DNA of 37,654 bases from an uncultured Clostridia bacterium (GTDB taxonomy: Bacteria; Bacillota; Clostridia; TANB77; CAG-508), in contig CALXJU010000014.1 of the NCBI GenBank assembly GCA_944388705.1, forward strand, positions 1-37,654. The letters are read 5' to 3'. The position numbers and the translations under genes are program-made. The notes under the pieces are model-generated. The model did no database searches. It was not told the origin of the DNA and saw nothing but the letters and a program-made list of their open reading frames with translations. Shown in pieces: positions 9,082 to 20,373 of this stretch (its first letter is position 1; each line of letters starts with the position of its first letter).

Positions 9082-9118
9082 CTTTATGATTTTTATATTA
9101 TTGAAAGGATGTTTTAAA

Positions 9119-10474
9119 ATGCAATATGATAAAGATGAACTACTAAATCAAGCCAAATTACTATTAAAAGACGAAGTAACTCAGATTGCATATAATACTT
9201 GGTTAAAGAGATTAGAAATAGTTGAAATGACTGATGATCATATAGTATTTAAAGCTTTTTCTGAATATCATCATGACTTATTAACAACAAGATATGCTGA
9301 TTTAATCCTTAATACATTTCAATATTTAACAAATAAAGAATGGACATTTTCTGTAATTTATGATGAAGATAAAAAACAAGTTAAAGATGAAACAATAATA
9401 TCAAACTCACAAAACAATAATACAGATGCAGATTTAGATGTTTCAAACAAAACACTTAATCATAAATATACATTTGAAACTTTTGTAGTAGGAAATAACA
9501 ATCGTTTTGCACATGCTGCAGCAATAGCAGTAGGGGATAAGCCAGGAGAATCTTATAATCCACTTTTTTTGTATGGTGGAGTAGGTCTTGGAAAAACACA
9601 CCTTATGCATGCTATAGGAAACAGAATTTTGCAAAACAATAGAAATACAAAAATTTTATATGTAACATCAGAAAAATTTACAAACCAATTAATAAATGCT
9701 ATTAAAGATAATAAAAATGAAATATTTAGGAATACATATAGAACAATAGATGTATTACTTATAGATGATATTCAATTTATAGCTGGAAAAGAAAGAGTTC
9801 AAGAAGAATTTTTCCATACATTTAATGCACTATATGAAGACAAAAAACAAATAATAATCTCTAGTGATAAACCTCCAAGAGATATTCCTTTTCTTGAAGA
9901 TAGGTTAAAATCAAGATTTGAATGGGGGTTATTAGCAGATATATCTTGTCCAGATTATGAAACACGTTTAGCAATACTTAGAAAAAAAGCTCAAGACGAA
10001 AATATCATAGTAGATGATATAATATTGTCAAATATTGCCAATAAAATAGACTCAAACATAAGAGAATTAGAGGGTGTATTTAATAAAATAATTGCAAGAG
10101 CTTCACTTACACACAGTCCAATAACAATAGAATTAGCCGAAAATACAATAAATGAATTTAAAGCAGCAAATGAAAAAGTATTATCTTCAGAATATGTACA
10201 AGAAGTAGTTGCTAAATATTTTAATATTAATAAAGATGATTTATCAAGTAATAAAAGATCAAATGAAATAGCATTTCCAAGACAAATAGCAATGTATCTA
10301 TGTAGAGAAGTAGCAAATATGTCTTATCCAAAAATCGGAGAGGACTTCGGAAATAGAGATCATTCAACAGTAATGCATGCTTGTAAAAAAATTGAAAAAG
10401 AAGTTAAAGAAAAAAATAACACAAAATTAATTGTGGAAAGTGTTAAAAACATAATTATAAATGGTGAACAATAG
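9119..10474 (+). CDS. dnaA: Chromosomal replication initiator DnaA
   Basis: AAA+ initiator that binds DnaA boxes and melts oriC. From the ATG at 9119 the protein has 451 residues. An N-terminal DnaB/DnaD-interaction domain (about 1-80) is followed by an Asn-rich linker (about 95-115). The AAA+ domain has Walker A GGVGLGKT at 153-160 and Walker B LLIDDIQFIAGK. The C-terminal DNA-binding domain ends with the DnaA signature, including GNRDHSTVMHACKKI. The frame opens at 9062, but that ATG lies inside the DnaA-box cluster; GAAAGGA before 9119 and the protein start MQYDKDELLNQAK support the later start. Confidence 0.98.
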   Translation: MQYDKDELLNQAKLLLKDEVTQIAYNTWLKRLEIVEMTDDHIVFKAFSEYHHDLLTTRYADLILNTFQYLTNKEWTFSVIYDEDKKQVKDETIISNSQNNNTDADLDVSNKTLNHKYTFETFVVGNNNRFAHAAAIAVGDKPGESYNPLFLYGGVGLGKTHLMHAIGNRILQNNRNTKILYVTSEKFTNQLINAIKDNKNEIFRNTYRTIDVLLIDDIQFIAGKERVQEEFFHTFNALYEDKKQIIISSDKPPRDIPFLEDRLKSRFEWGLLADISCPDYETRLAILRKKAQDENIIVDDIILSNIANKIDSNIRELEGVFNKIIARASLTHSPITIELAENTINEFKAANEKVLSSEYVQEVVAKYFNINKDDLSSNKRSNEIAFPRQIAMYLCREVANMSYPKIGEDFGNRDHSTVMHACKKIEKEVKEKNNTKLIVESVKNIIINGEQ

Positions 10475-10572
10475 TAAAGTAAATAAAAAAAGGTCCAAAT
10501 AAAAAAAAATGTTCTACAAATAAATTTTCGGTTACATTTAAGTTATCTTTACTTACGGAACAGCTAGATTGG

Positions 10573-10768
10573 ATATCCACACCATATTGTGAATTTCTTG
10601 TTGATAAACTGTTAATAAGTAAGTTATCCATATTTAAAAATTAATAGTGTGGAAAAATTGGTAAACTATCCACAAAATTATACACAAGATTTTTTCTTAG
10701 GGTTACATACTTTCCACATAGTTTTCCACATTATCCACAGGACCTAATACTATTACTACTAATAATAT
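10573..10768. other. oriC, downstream DnaA boxes with DnaA-trio unwinding element
   Basis: The 332 bases between dnaA and dnaN hold DnaA boxes and near-boxes at 10573-10581, 10624-10632, 10648-10656 (inverse), 10666-10674, 10710-10718, 10722-10730 and a perfect TTATCCACA at 10731-10739. The last box is followed at once by GGACC (10740-10744) and then eight consecutive TAN triplets (10745-10768: TAA TAC TAT TAC TAC TAA TAA TAT). The order DnaA box, GC patch, trios is that of the Bacillus subtilis basal unwinding system, so melting should begin here. Confidence 0.88.
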
Positions 10769-10806
10769 TTATATTATATTTAATAATAATAAAGGAGAGA
10801 AGCAAA

Positions 10807-11922
10807 ATGAAAATCGTTTGTTATAGGGATAATATCCTTAAAGCACTAAATTCCGTAGTTAAAGGTGTTGCTTCAAAAACAACAATGCCTATATTAGAAG
10901 GAATACTTATACAAACTAATGATAATGAAATAAAATTAACAACATATGATTTAGAAATAGGAATAGAATATATAATGAAATGTGAAGTAGAAGAACAAGG
11001 TTCTACAGTAGTAAATGCAATAATGTTTAGTGAAATAATAAGAAAATTACCTGATACAGAAATTAGTATTTCATTAAATTCAAACAACTTATTAGAAATA
11101 GAATGTGAAGGAGCTTTATATAAATTAACAACAATGAATCCAGATGAATTCCCAGAATTACCAAAAATAGAAATAGAGAATTCAATATCACTAGAACAAA
11201 ATATGTTAAAAAATATGATAAAAAGAACAATATTTGCAGTTAGTAACGAAGAAAACAGACCAATATTCACAGGTTGTTTATTTGAAGTGGAAAACAATAA
11301 ATTAAATGTTGTTGCAGTAGATGGTTTTAGATTAGCATTAAGAAGTATATATTTACAAACAAAAGTAAATGATTTCAAAGCAGTAATACCAGGAAAAACA
11401 TTAAATGAAATTAATAAAATATTATTAGATTCATTTGATAATATAAAAATAGGAATTGCAAAAAATCAAGCATTATTTGAGATGGAAAACTGTAAAGTAG
11501 TAACAAGAATATTAGATGGAGAATTTTTAAATTATAAAACAGTAATACCAAGCAGTTGGGAAACAAGAATAAGAGTAAATAAAAATAATTTACAAAATAG
11601 TTTTGAAAGAATAAGTTTAATATCTTCATCATCAATGGAAAAAGAGAAAAAATATCCTGTAAAAGTATCTGTTGATATTGGAAAAATAACAATATCATGT
11701 ACAAATCAAACAGGAGAGGCAAAAGAAGAAATATATATTTCAACAGAGGGAAAAAATATTGAAGCAGGATTTAATCCAAAATATTTTCTAGATAGTTTAA
11801 AAGCAATAGATGATGAAGAAGTTTATGTTGAATTTGGAACAAACATATCCCCATGTTTAGTAAAATCTGTGGAAAACAATGATTATGTTTATATGATTTT
11901 ACCAATAAGATTAAAAGAATAA
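10807..11922 (+). CDS. dnaN: DNA polymerase III beta sliding clamp
   Basis: Ring-shaped processivity clamp. The 371-residue length is standard, with three repeated clamp domains. Recognisable segments are VVKGVASKTTMPILEGILI near the start, the RPIFTGCLFE region that opens the second domain, VDGFRLALR, and the C-terminal YMILPIRL, which lies near the hydrophobic partner-binding pocket. AAAGGAGAGAAGC precedes the ATG. The gene starts 39 bases after the DnaA-trios, so the origin overlaps its leader. A terminator follows. Confidence 0.97.
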   Translation: MKIVCYRDNILKALNSVVKGVASKTTMPILEGILIQTNDNEIKLTTYDLEIGIEYIMKCEVEEQGSTVVNAIMFSEIIRKLPDTEISISLNSNNLLEIECEGALYKLTTMNPDEFPELPKIEIENSISLEQNMLKNMIKRTIFAVSNEENRPIFTGCLFEVENNKLNVVAVDGFRLALRSIYLQTKVNDFKAVIPGKTLNEINKILLDSFDNIKIGIAKNQALFEMENCKVVTRILDGEFLNYKTVIPSSWETRIRVNKNNLQNSFERISLISSSSMEKEKKYPVKVSVDIGKITISCTNQTGEAKEEIYISTEGKNIEAGFNPKYFLDSLKAIDDEEVYVEFGTNISPCLVKSVENNDYVYMILPIRLKE

Positions 11923-11929
11923 TTATTTT

Positions 11930-11961
11930 TGTCAGAGGGATTTTCCTCTGACAGTTTTTTT
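11930..11961 (+). terminator. Rho-independent terminator after dnaN
   Basis: TGTCAGAGG (11930-11938), loop GATTTT, CCTCTGACA (11945-11953), then GTTTTTTT. A classical terminator that separates dnaA-dnaN from recF-gyrB. Confidence 0.92.
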
Positions 11962-12258
11962 GATAAATGAGAAAAAAAGAATAAATTAGAATAAATTAGT
12001 AAAAAAAAGAAAAAAAGAGATTTTCGACTTTTTAGAAAAATATTAAATAAATATTAAAAAAAATAATAAAAAAATAATAAAAAAATAAAAATAAAATTAA
12101 AAAAATAAGAAAAAATTCAAAAAAATTAGAAAAAAATTAAAAAATAATAAAAAAACGAAGCGCGAAAATCCAAAATAAGCCGTTTTTATTTTTTAATAAT
12201 ATAATTTTATATTAAAAAAATAATAAAAAATATATAAAAATAAAAAAATAATACACAA
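11962..12258. other. A-rich intergenic region before recF
   Basis: About 300 bases made almost only of A-runs with short T and G interruptions; I see no gene. The only non-AT island is ACGAAGCGCGAAAATCC near 12154-12170. In many Firmicutes a small S4-domain gene (yaaA/rlbA) lies between dnaN and recF; no open frame for it is present here. A promoter for recF-gyrB must lie here, but the composition makes choosing hexamers unreliable. Confidence 0.6.
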
Positions 12259-12270
12259 ATGGAGAATAAT

Positions 12271-13344
12271 ATGTGGATAAATAATATCAAATTAACCAAT
12301 TTTAGAAATTATAATAATGAAGAAATTAAATTAAATAAAAATATAAATATTTTTTTTGGAGAAAATGCACAAGGAAAAACAAATATAATAGAATCAATAT
12401 ATATGTGTAGTATTGGAAAATCATTTAGAACAAATAAAGAAAAAGAATTAATTAAATTTGAAAAAGAAAAAGCAGAAATAGAAATTAAATTTAATAAAAA
12501 AGATAGAGAAGGAAAAATAAAAGTAGAAATAGGAGACAAAAAAAATATTTATTTAAATGGAATTAAATTAAAAAAATTAAGTGAATTATTAGGAAATATA
12601 AATATTGTAATTTTTACACCTGATGATATAAATATATTAAAAGGTGGACCACAAAATAGAAGAAAATTTTTAGATGTTATGCTCAGCCAATTAAGACCAA
12701 ATTATATGCATTTATTAACATTATATATGAAGACTTTAGAACAAAGAAATAATTATTTAAAACAAATTAAATTAGAAAATAAAGATGAAAATTTATTAGA
12801 AATTTGGGATGAAAAATTAATTGAATATGGAATAAAAATATATGAATATAGAAAAGAATATATAGAAAAAATAAAAAATAAAATAGAAAAAATTCATGAA
12901 GATATTACACAAGGAAAAGAAAAAATAGAAATAAAATATTTTTCTGATGCAAATACTAGACAAAATTTTTTAAATGAGTTAAAATCAAGAAGGAAGTTAG
13001 ATATTATAAAAGGATTTACAACAAAGGGTATACACAGAGACGATTTTATGATATATATAAATGGAAAAGAAGTAGATATTTATGGTTCACAAGGACAAAA
13101 TAGAACAACAATACTTTCTTTAAAACTTTCAGAACTACAAGTAATTTATGATGATATAGGAGAATATCCAATATTATTATTAGATGATTTTATGTCTGAA
13201 TTAGATAACAAAAGAATAAAAAATTTTTTAGATAATATAAATAACATTCAAGTAATAATAACATGTACAGAAAAAATAAAACTTGAAAATTTAAAATATT
13301 TTTTATATAATGTTGTGGACGGAGATGTTATTGAAAAAAATTAA
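12271..13344 (+). CDS. recF: DNA replication and repair protein RecF
   Basis: SMC-like ABC ATPase that loads RecA at single-strand gaps with RecO and RecR. I start it at the ATG at 12271 because GGAG lies six bases upstream; an in-frame ATG four codons earlier overlaps that site. The resulting 357 residues have Walker A GENAQGKTN at about 30-38 and the conserved RRKFLDVMLSQ segment. The ABC signature is SQGQNRTTILSLKLSEL, followed by Walker B ILLLDDFMSELD. gyrB follows after 57 bases without a terminator, so the two are probably co-transcribed. Confidence 0.96.
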   Translation: MWINNIKLTNFRNYNNEEIKLNKNINIFFGENAQGKTNIIESIYMCSIGKSFRTNKEKELIKFEKEKAEIEIKFNKKDREGKIKVEIGDKKNIYLNGIKLKKLSELLGNINIVIFTPDDINILKGGPQNRRKFLDVMLSQLRPNYMHLLTLYMKTLEQRNNYLKQIKLENKDENLLEIWDEKLIEYGIKIYEYRKEYIEKIKNKIEKIHEDITQGKEKIEIKYFSDANTRQNFLNELKSRRKLDIIKGFTTKGIHRDDFMIYINGKEVDIYGSQGQNRTTILSLKLSELQVIYDDIGEYPILLLDDFMSELDNKRIKNFLDNINNIQVIITCTEKIKLENLKYFLYNVVDGDVIEKN

Positions 13345-13386
13345 GTACATTTTGAGATGAAAAATTTTCCAATTTTGTGCTATTGA

Positions 13387-15330
<1,944 letters not shown>

Positions 15331-15333
15331 AAT

Positions 15334-15365
15334 TAAGAGGATTCCTCAATAAAGGAATCCTCTTA
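15334..15365 (+). terminator. Hairpin terminator after gyrB
   Basis: TAAGAGGATTCC (15334-15345) pairs perfectly with GGAATCCTCTTA (15354-15365) round an 8-base loop, just four bases after the gyrB stop. The following T-tract is weak (TCTATAAAG), so termination may be partial. Confidence 0.75.
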
Positions 15366-15860
15366 TCTATAAAGCTAATAACAATCTCCACTCAAACTAA
15401 TATACATAGTGGTCTAATCTAATGTATATTGCTATACAAATAAACTATACACCACATATATTAATCAGTTGCTCGACTATAAATATATTAGTAGAAACCA
15501 TATTCATCCTCGAGGGACTAATAACAATCCCATATAATATAAGAATAATCTTAGTTCAAATATATTACATATAATTTAACCATATATAAAATATAAAAAT
15601 AATCCTTGAAAATTTAAATAAAAATACAGCTTACATACACATAATATATTCTTATCGCCGACATATACTAATCCATAAAAATAAACTAATATACATCTTT
15701 GCTCGAATATTAATGAACTAAATTTTAATCCATTAATACTCTTCACTCAACTGATATTAACCTTATACAAATATTATGTACAATAATTTTTTATTTATAC
15801 ATTTTTTTTTGGAAATTTTGGGACAGTCCCACTTTTTTCCTTTTATATTTCAGATATATA
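15366..15860. other. Non-coding stretch with recurring short motifs
   Basis: About 500 bases without a gene. Unlike its neighbours it is C-containing on the plus strand. A loose motif of a CTCRA core near ATATTA-like sequence recurs at about 15390 (CCACTCAAACTAATATA), 15473 (TTGCTCGACTATAAATATA), 15515 (ATCCTCGAGGGACTAATA), 15704 (TTTGCTCGAATATTAATG) and 15745 (TTCACTCAACTGATATTAA). Near 15820 the near-palindrome TGGGACAGTCCCA occurs. These look like decayed repeats or a mobile-element scar; no function can be given. Confidence 0.45.
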
Positions 15861-15864
15861 AATG

Positions 15865-15917
15865 TCGAAATTTGTCGATGAAAAATCCTTGACAAAACAT
15901 AAAAAGGATAGTAAAAT
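15865..15917 (+). promoter_or_regulatory. Promoter of the traC-virB4 operon with possible Xre operator
   Basis: TTGACA (15889-15894) and TAAAAT (15912-15917) with a 17-base spacer, 34 bases before the ribosome binding site. Just upstream is TCGAAATTTGTC (15865-15876), the same 12-mer found in the xre promoter at 22732-22743, and TGTCGA is repeated at a 10-base distance here. The promoter is well supported; the operator is inferred from one shared word. Confidence 0.7.
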
Positions 15918-15961
15918 AATTTCAATATTAAGCTTGTTCATAAATTAGAAAGGAGGAAAAT

Positions 15962-16501
15962 ATAAAACCGATTCAAAAATGGATACCAATAGAAAAAATA
16001 TTAGAAAGAGGAATTATTAAAATAAATAAAAATAAATATATAAAAATATTAAAAATAATTCCAATAAATTATAATTTAAAAACACAATTAGAAAAAGAAG
16101 CTATATTGAATTCTTATAAAATTTTTTTAAAATCTTGTAATTTTGATATTCAAATATTAATTCAAAGTAAAAAAGAAAATTTAAATCAACATATAAAAAA
16201 AATACAAAATTCACAAAAAGAAATAAAAAATATTATGCAAAAATATCAAGAAGATTATATTAATTTTATTCAAGAAAAAAATAATAAAAATAAATCTTCA
16301 TCAAAAAACATTTTTTTAATAATAAATAATAATAAAATAAAATCTGAAGAAGAAAATATATTTCAAGAATTAAATGAAAAATATTTTAAAATTAAAGAAA
16401 ATTTATCAAGATGTGGAAATATAGTATTAGAATGTTCAAAAGAAGAAACAAAAGAAATAATATATTCTTTTTTAAATTCAAAAAAATTTTTAAAATTTTA
16501 A
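15962..16501 (+). CDS. TraC-like T4SS protein (VirB4 N-terminal-type domain), ATA start
   Basis: The first ATG in frame is 16106, but the frame continues upstream and a perfect AGGAGG (15951-15956) lies five bases before an in-frame ATA at 15962. A stop codon lies in frame at 15941. From ATA the protein has 179 residues. Its N-terminal part (KWIPIEKILERGIIKINK, then IIPINYNL and EKEAILNSYKIFLKSCNFDIQILIQSKK) resembles the TraC family encoded beside PrgI and VirB4 in Gram-positive T4SSs. A lysine-rich helical middle and a C-terminal segment LSRCGNIVLECS follow. It probably supports the VirB4 ATPase at the membrane. Five bases separate it from the most likely virB4 start region. Family recognition is from memory, without a search. 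Confidence 0.7.
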   Translation: MKPIQKWIPIEKILERGIIKINKNKYIKILKIIPINYNLKTQLEKEAILNSYKIFLKSCNFDIQILIQSKKENLNQHIKKIQNSQKEIKNIMQKYQEDYINFIQEKNNKNKSSSKNIFLIINNNKIKSEEENIFQELNEKYFKIKENLSRCGNIVLECSKEETKEIIYSFLNSKKFLKF

Positions 16502-16511
16502 GGGAGTGGTA

Positions 16512-18266
16512 ATTATTTTAAAAAAAGGAGCATATACAGAAAAAGATTATATAAGTCCATCTTATATAAATTTAAATAATCCAAAATATTTAGAAATAGA
16601 TGGATTTTATTATTCAGGATTAATTATTGTAAATTATTATAGAGAATATGATGAATTAATTTTAAAAACGCTAATGGAAACAAATGTAAATATGAATATA
16701 TCAATATTTTATGAAAAATTAAATAATATAAATGCAATAAAAGAATTAACATATAATATAGGTAATGTAGGATTAGAATTAAAAGAGGGAAAAGAAAATA
16801 GACAAGATATTGATATTGCACTTTTTTCTTATAATGATGCAAAATATATTAGAAAAGAAATTCAAATAAATGGCGAAGAAATATATTATTTATATATTTA
16901 TTTAAATATTTTTTCAGAAAGTAAAGAAGAACTAGAAAAAAATTTAGATAAAATAGAAGCTTTATTACAAAGTAAAGGACTACAAACAAGAAGAGCAAAT
17001 TTTAGACAGGAACAATTATTTTTATCATGTTTACCATTAGCAGAAAATAATAAAGATTTAAAAAGTGTTGCTAAAAGGAATATTTTAACAAGTGGATTAG
17101 TTAGTACATACCCATTTATTTCATCATCTATATTTGAAGAAAGCGGAATTTATTTTGGAAATAATATATATAATAATTCATTAGTATTAATTGATAGATA
17201 TAATACAGATAAATATAAAAATGCTAATATGTGCATTTTCGGAACAAGTGGTGCAGGAAAATCTTTTTATACTAAATTATTAATATTAAGAAATACTTTA
17301 TTAGGAATTGAACAATATATAATTGACCCTGAAAAAGAATATAATAAATTAGGAAAAAATTTAAATGGAACAATTATAAAAATAGGACCAACATCTAATA
17401 ATTATATAAATATTTTTGATATTAGAAAAGAAAGTATAGAAGAAAATGAACATGGATATTTGGCAACAAAAATAGGAAAATTAATTGGATTTTTTAATTT
17501 AGTTTTTGGTGAAATAAATGAAGAAGAAAAAGGATTATTAGAAGAAAAAATAATTGAAGTTTATAAAAATAAAGGAATAAATTTTAATGATAAAACTTTA
17601 TATAAAAAAAGACAATTTAAAACAAGTAAAGATATGCCGATACTTGAAGATTTTTATAATATATTAAATGATGAAAAAACAAAAAAATTTAAAATAAAAT
17701 TAATTCCATTTATAAAAGGTTCATTAAAATTTTTTAATAATTATACAAATATTAAATTAAATAATAAATTAATAATTGCAGATGTATATGAATTAGGTGA
17801 AGATAATTTAAAATATGGAATGTATTTATTTACAGATTTATTTTGGGATAAAATTAAAATAAATAGAAAAATAAAAAAAGCAATTTATTTAGATGAAATT
17901 TGGAGACTAATAGGAGTAACTTCTACAAAAGAAGTTGCAAAATTTATTTATAAAATATTTAAAACAATAAGAAAATATGGTGGAAGTAGTGTAGCAATTA
18001 CACAAGATATTAGTGATTTATTCAGTTTAGAAAATGGCACATATGGAAAAAGTATTTTAAATAATTCTAGTATAAAAACATTTTTTTCATTAGAAGAAGA
18101 AAATATAAATTTATTATCTCAATATTCAAATATTTCAGAAAAAGAAAAAATAGAAATAAAATCATTAAGAAGAGGAGAGTGTTTAATGTTTGTTGGAAAT
18201 GAACATATTTTAATTAATATTGAAGCAAGTGATTTTGAAAAAAATTTAATAGAGGGGGAGATATAA
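16512..18266 (+). CDS. virB4: VirB4-like T4SS ATPase
   Basis: Energises assembly and substrate transfer of a conjugation-type T4SS. An FtsK/HerA-like motor follows an N-terminal region. Walker A GTSGAGKS is near residues 244-251 and an IIDPEKEY motif follows it. Walker B is AIYLDEIWRL, and the sensor-like segment RKYGGSSVAITQDISDLF is typical of VirB4/TraG-type ATPases. About 584 residues, complete. The start is unusual: GGGAG (16502-16506) best positions ATT at 16512 or 16515. A GTG at 16506 overlaps the site itself, so the true start is uncertain by three codons. Codons are extremely A/T-biased. It follows the TraC-like gene and precedes an unknown ORF whose own start is ATA. Confidence 0.88.
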   Translation: MILKKGAYTEKDYISPSYINLNNPKYLEIDGFYYSGLIIVNYYREYDELILKTLMETNVNMNISIFYEKLNNINAIKELTYNIGNVGLELKEGKENRQDIDIALFSYNDAKYIRKEIQINGEEIYYLYIYLNIFSESKEELEKNLDKIEALLQSKGLQTRRANFRQEQLFLSCLPLAENNKDLKSVAKRNILTSGLVSTYPFISSSIFEESGIYFGNNIYNNSLVLIDRYNTDKYKNANMCIFGTSGAGKSFYTKLLILRNTLLGIEQYIIDPEKEYNKLGKNLNGTIIKIGPTSNNYINIFDIRKESIEENEHGYLATKIGKLIGFFNLVFGEINEEEKGLLEEKIIEVYKNKGINFNDKTLYKKRQFKTSKDMPILEDFYNILNDEKTKKFKIKLIPFIKGSLKFFNNYTNIKLNNKLIIADVYELGEDNLKYGMYLFTDLFWDKIKINRKIKKAIYLDEIWRLIGVTSTKEVAKFIYKIFKTIRKYGGSSVAITQDISDLFSLENGTYGKSILNNSSIKTFFSLEEENINLLSQYSNISEKEKIEIKSLRRGECLMFVGNEHILINIEASDFEKNLIEGEI

Positions 18267-18268
18267 AT

Positions 18269-18817
18269 ATAGAAAAAAATAAAATAATATTTTTATATAA
18301 TTTAAAAAAATATAATATAAATAAAATAATAAAAAAATATAAAAATAAAAAAATATTAAAAATAAATAAATATTTTAATTTAGATAAAATAAAAAAATTA
18401 AATAAAAAAAATAATTTAATAATAATTAATTATGAAAAAAATAAATTTAATAAATTTAAAAAATATTTTTTAATTAGTGATGAAATTATTTTTTATATAA
18501 AATCACAAATTAATTATATTAAAAAAATATATTTTTTATTAAATAAATTGGAAAAAGAATTAAAAATAGATAAAAATAAATTAATATTAATTATAGAAAA
18601 AAATAACAAAAAAAATGGAATCTATTATTTGGTAATTAAAGAAATTTTTAGAAAATATAAAATTATAACTGAAAAGGGTAACAAGAAATTTGGAAAAAGA
18701 ATTTTTATGAGGAAGGAAAAATATCATAAAATTAATAGCTTTTTACAATTAATATTTTCAAAAGATAATTGCGGAAATAAAGGAATTCGAAGAATAAATT
18801 TTGACAAAAATATATAA
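18269..18817 (+). CDS. Unknown lysine/asparagine-rich protein downstream of virB4, ATA start
   Basis: The conventional call would begin at TTG 18548 (89 residues). However, the frame is open from ATA 18269, which follows GAGGGGGAG (18252-18260) by eight bases and the virB4 stop by two, giving 182 residues. The N-terminal half is almost all K, N, I and Y; the second half is less extreme (KIDKNKLILIIEKNNKK, then VIKEIFRKYKIITEKGNK). That half faintly recalls the C-terminal part of MinD/ParA-like ATPases, but no P-loop is present, so I give no function. It may be a fast-decaying member of the T4SS operon. Confidence 0.5.
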   Translation: MEKNKIIFLYNLKKYNINKIIKKYKNKKILKINKYFNLDKIKKLNKKNNLIIINYEKNKFNKFKKYFLISDEIIFYIKSQINYIKKIYFLLNKLEKELKIDKNKLILIIEKNNKKNGIYYLVIKEIFRKYKIITEKGNKKFGKRIFMRKEKYHKINSFLQLIFSKDNCGNKGIRRINFDKNI

Positions 18818-18864
18818 AATCTCTTCAAAAAAAGTTTTTAATTTCTGGAAAAGATAAGAGGTTT

Positions 18865-18907
18865 TTAATCAAAAGATTAAGAAAGCTTGAAAAATCAAGG
18901 TTTTTTA
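18865..18907 (+). other. Two tandem hairpins with AAAA loops
   Basis: TTAATC-AAAA-GATTAA (18865-18880) and CTTGA-AAAA-TCAAG (18886-18899), the second followed by GTTTTTTAT. They begin about 50 bases after the stop of the ORF downstream of virB4. The second could be a weak terminator of that operon, or both could be the 5' part of a structured RNA. Confidence 0.5.
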
Positions 18908-19595
18908 TAAAAAGAATAAACTATAAAATTACAACATATTACAAAAAATGGTAAAAAATAGTGCCATAATTAATGAGGCTTTTAAGGTTAAAACCTAGGG
19001 ACAGGCTAAAGTACTAAAAAAGTAGCAAATTAAAAAACTTTTAAAAGATAGTTAGAGCTAAAAGAAGATTATGTAATGAGATAGTCATAAAACAAGGTAT
19101 AGAAAAAAATTTAAAAAGTAATTTTGGAAAACAAAAAAATAAATATTTCTAAAAAAAAGAAAAATTATTTTTTACTTTTTTGGAAAAATATTTATAAAAA
19201 AATAAAAAATATTATAATTAAATAATAAAAAAATAAAAATTAAAAAAATAATAAATAGAAAATAAAAAATAATAAAAACAGAAAATATTTTTAAAATAAT
19301 ATTTAAATATAAAAAATTAAAATAAATAATTAAATAAAAAAGATAAAAAATAAATTTAAAAATTATTATAATAAAAAATAAATTATTAAAATAAAAATTA
19401 TTAAAAATATTTTTAATAATAATATATTAAATTAAATAAAAAATTTTTTATTTAATTTAAGAAAACTTTTTTTAAATAATATAAATAATATTATAAAAAA
19501 TACAATAATAAATTAATCTATTTTTTATCAAATAAATTTAAAATAATATATTAATAGTTAAAATAAAAATTTAAAAAATATTCAAGAACAATCAA

Positions 19596-19740
19596 ATGGT
19601 AATATATGTAAAACAATATTATGGCTTTTATTTTTTATACTTTCATGATTCTTAGGGCTAGCTTAAAATTTATAAAAAAATGGAAAAGTTGAATATAAAA
19701 AAGAATCTAAAATTACAAGATAATATTTAGATATATTTTA
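19596..19740. repeat. Diverged direct repeat, copy 1
   Basis: Shares the exact 18-mer ATGGTAATATATGTAAAA (19596-19613) with copy 2 at 20230-20247. After a variable gap both copies show GGCTTTTA, then CTTAGGGCTA (19651-19660 here), then TTAAA. The two copies stay co-linear for roughly 140 bases at an offset of about 633. Confidence 0.65.
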
Positions 19741-20229
19741 TGTATAAAATTTATACTAATTTTTTTAAAATAAAAAGTTTTTTCACTTAAAATAGAAATA
19801 AATAATTATAAAAAAAATAATAAATAAAAATTTTAAAAATATGTAAAAATAAAAATTAAATAAATATAAAATATTTAAAAAATATTTTATAAATAAAAAA
19901 ATATTTGTGGAAAATAATTTTAAAAAGAATTTATAATATTTAAATAAAAAAATTAAAATAAATAATTTAATAAAAAATATTTATTTTAATAAATAATGAA
20001 AAAAATATAAAAATTAATAATAAAAAAATTATTAAAAATTTAAATTAGAAAATTTTAAAAATATATTCAAAAAATATATTAAATTAAATAATAAAAATAT
20101 TTTTTTTAAATATTATAAAAAATATAATAATATATTTTTTTAATTAAACTAAAAATAATATAATAATAAAGTAATTATTAAAGTATTTTTATAATGTAGA
20201 AATACGGAAAATTTTTAAAAGAAAATTTG

Positions 20230-20373
20230 ATGGTAATATATGTAAAAATAAAAACGGCTTTTAAATTTTTTAATATTTTAAATCTTAGGGCTATATTAAA
20301 TTTTATCAAAAACAGAAAAAAAGTATATATAAAAAATTTAAAAAATATAATATCATATTTAGAACATAAAAAT
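20230..20373. repeat. Diverged direct repeat, copy 2
   Basis: Partner of the copy at 19596-19740: the same 18-mer at 20230-20247, GGCTTTTA at about 20256 and CTTAGGGCTA at 20284-20293. The conserved islands stand in otherwise featureless A/T sequence, which suggests that these segments are under some constraint or are recent duplicates. Confidence 0.65.

Noticed and set aside
9062..9118. Upstream ATG for dnaA at 9062
   Set aside because: The extra 19 residues would be translated from the DnaA-box cluster, lack a ribosome binding site, and do not resemble a DnaA N-terminus.
15962..18817. Reassignment of ATA to methionine in this organism
   Set aside because: ATA stands at conserved isoleucine positions in gyrB, gyrA and other core genes, and core genes start with ATG; only initiation in the T4SS genes is unusual.
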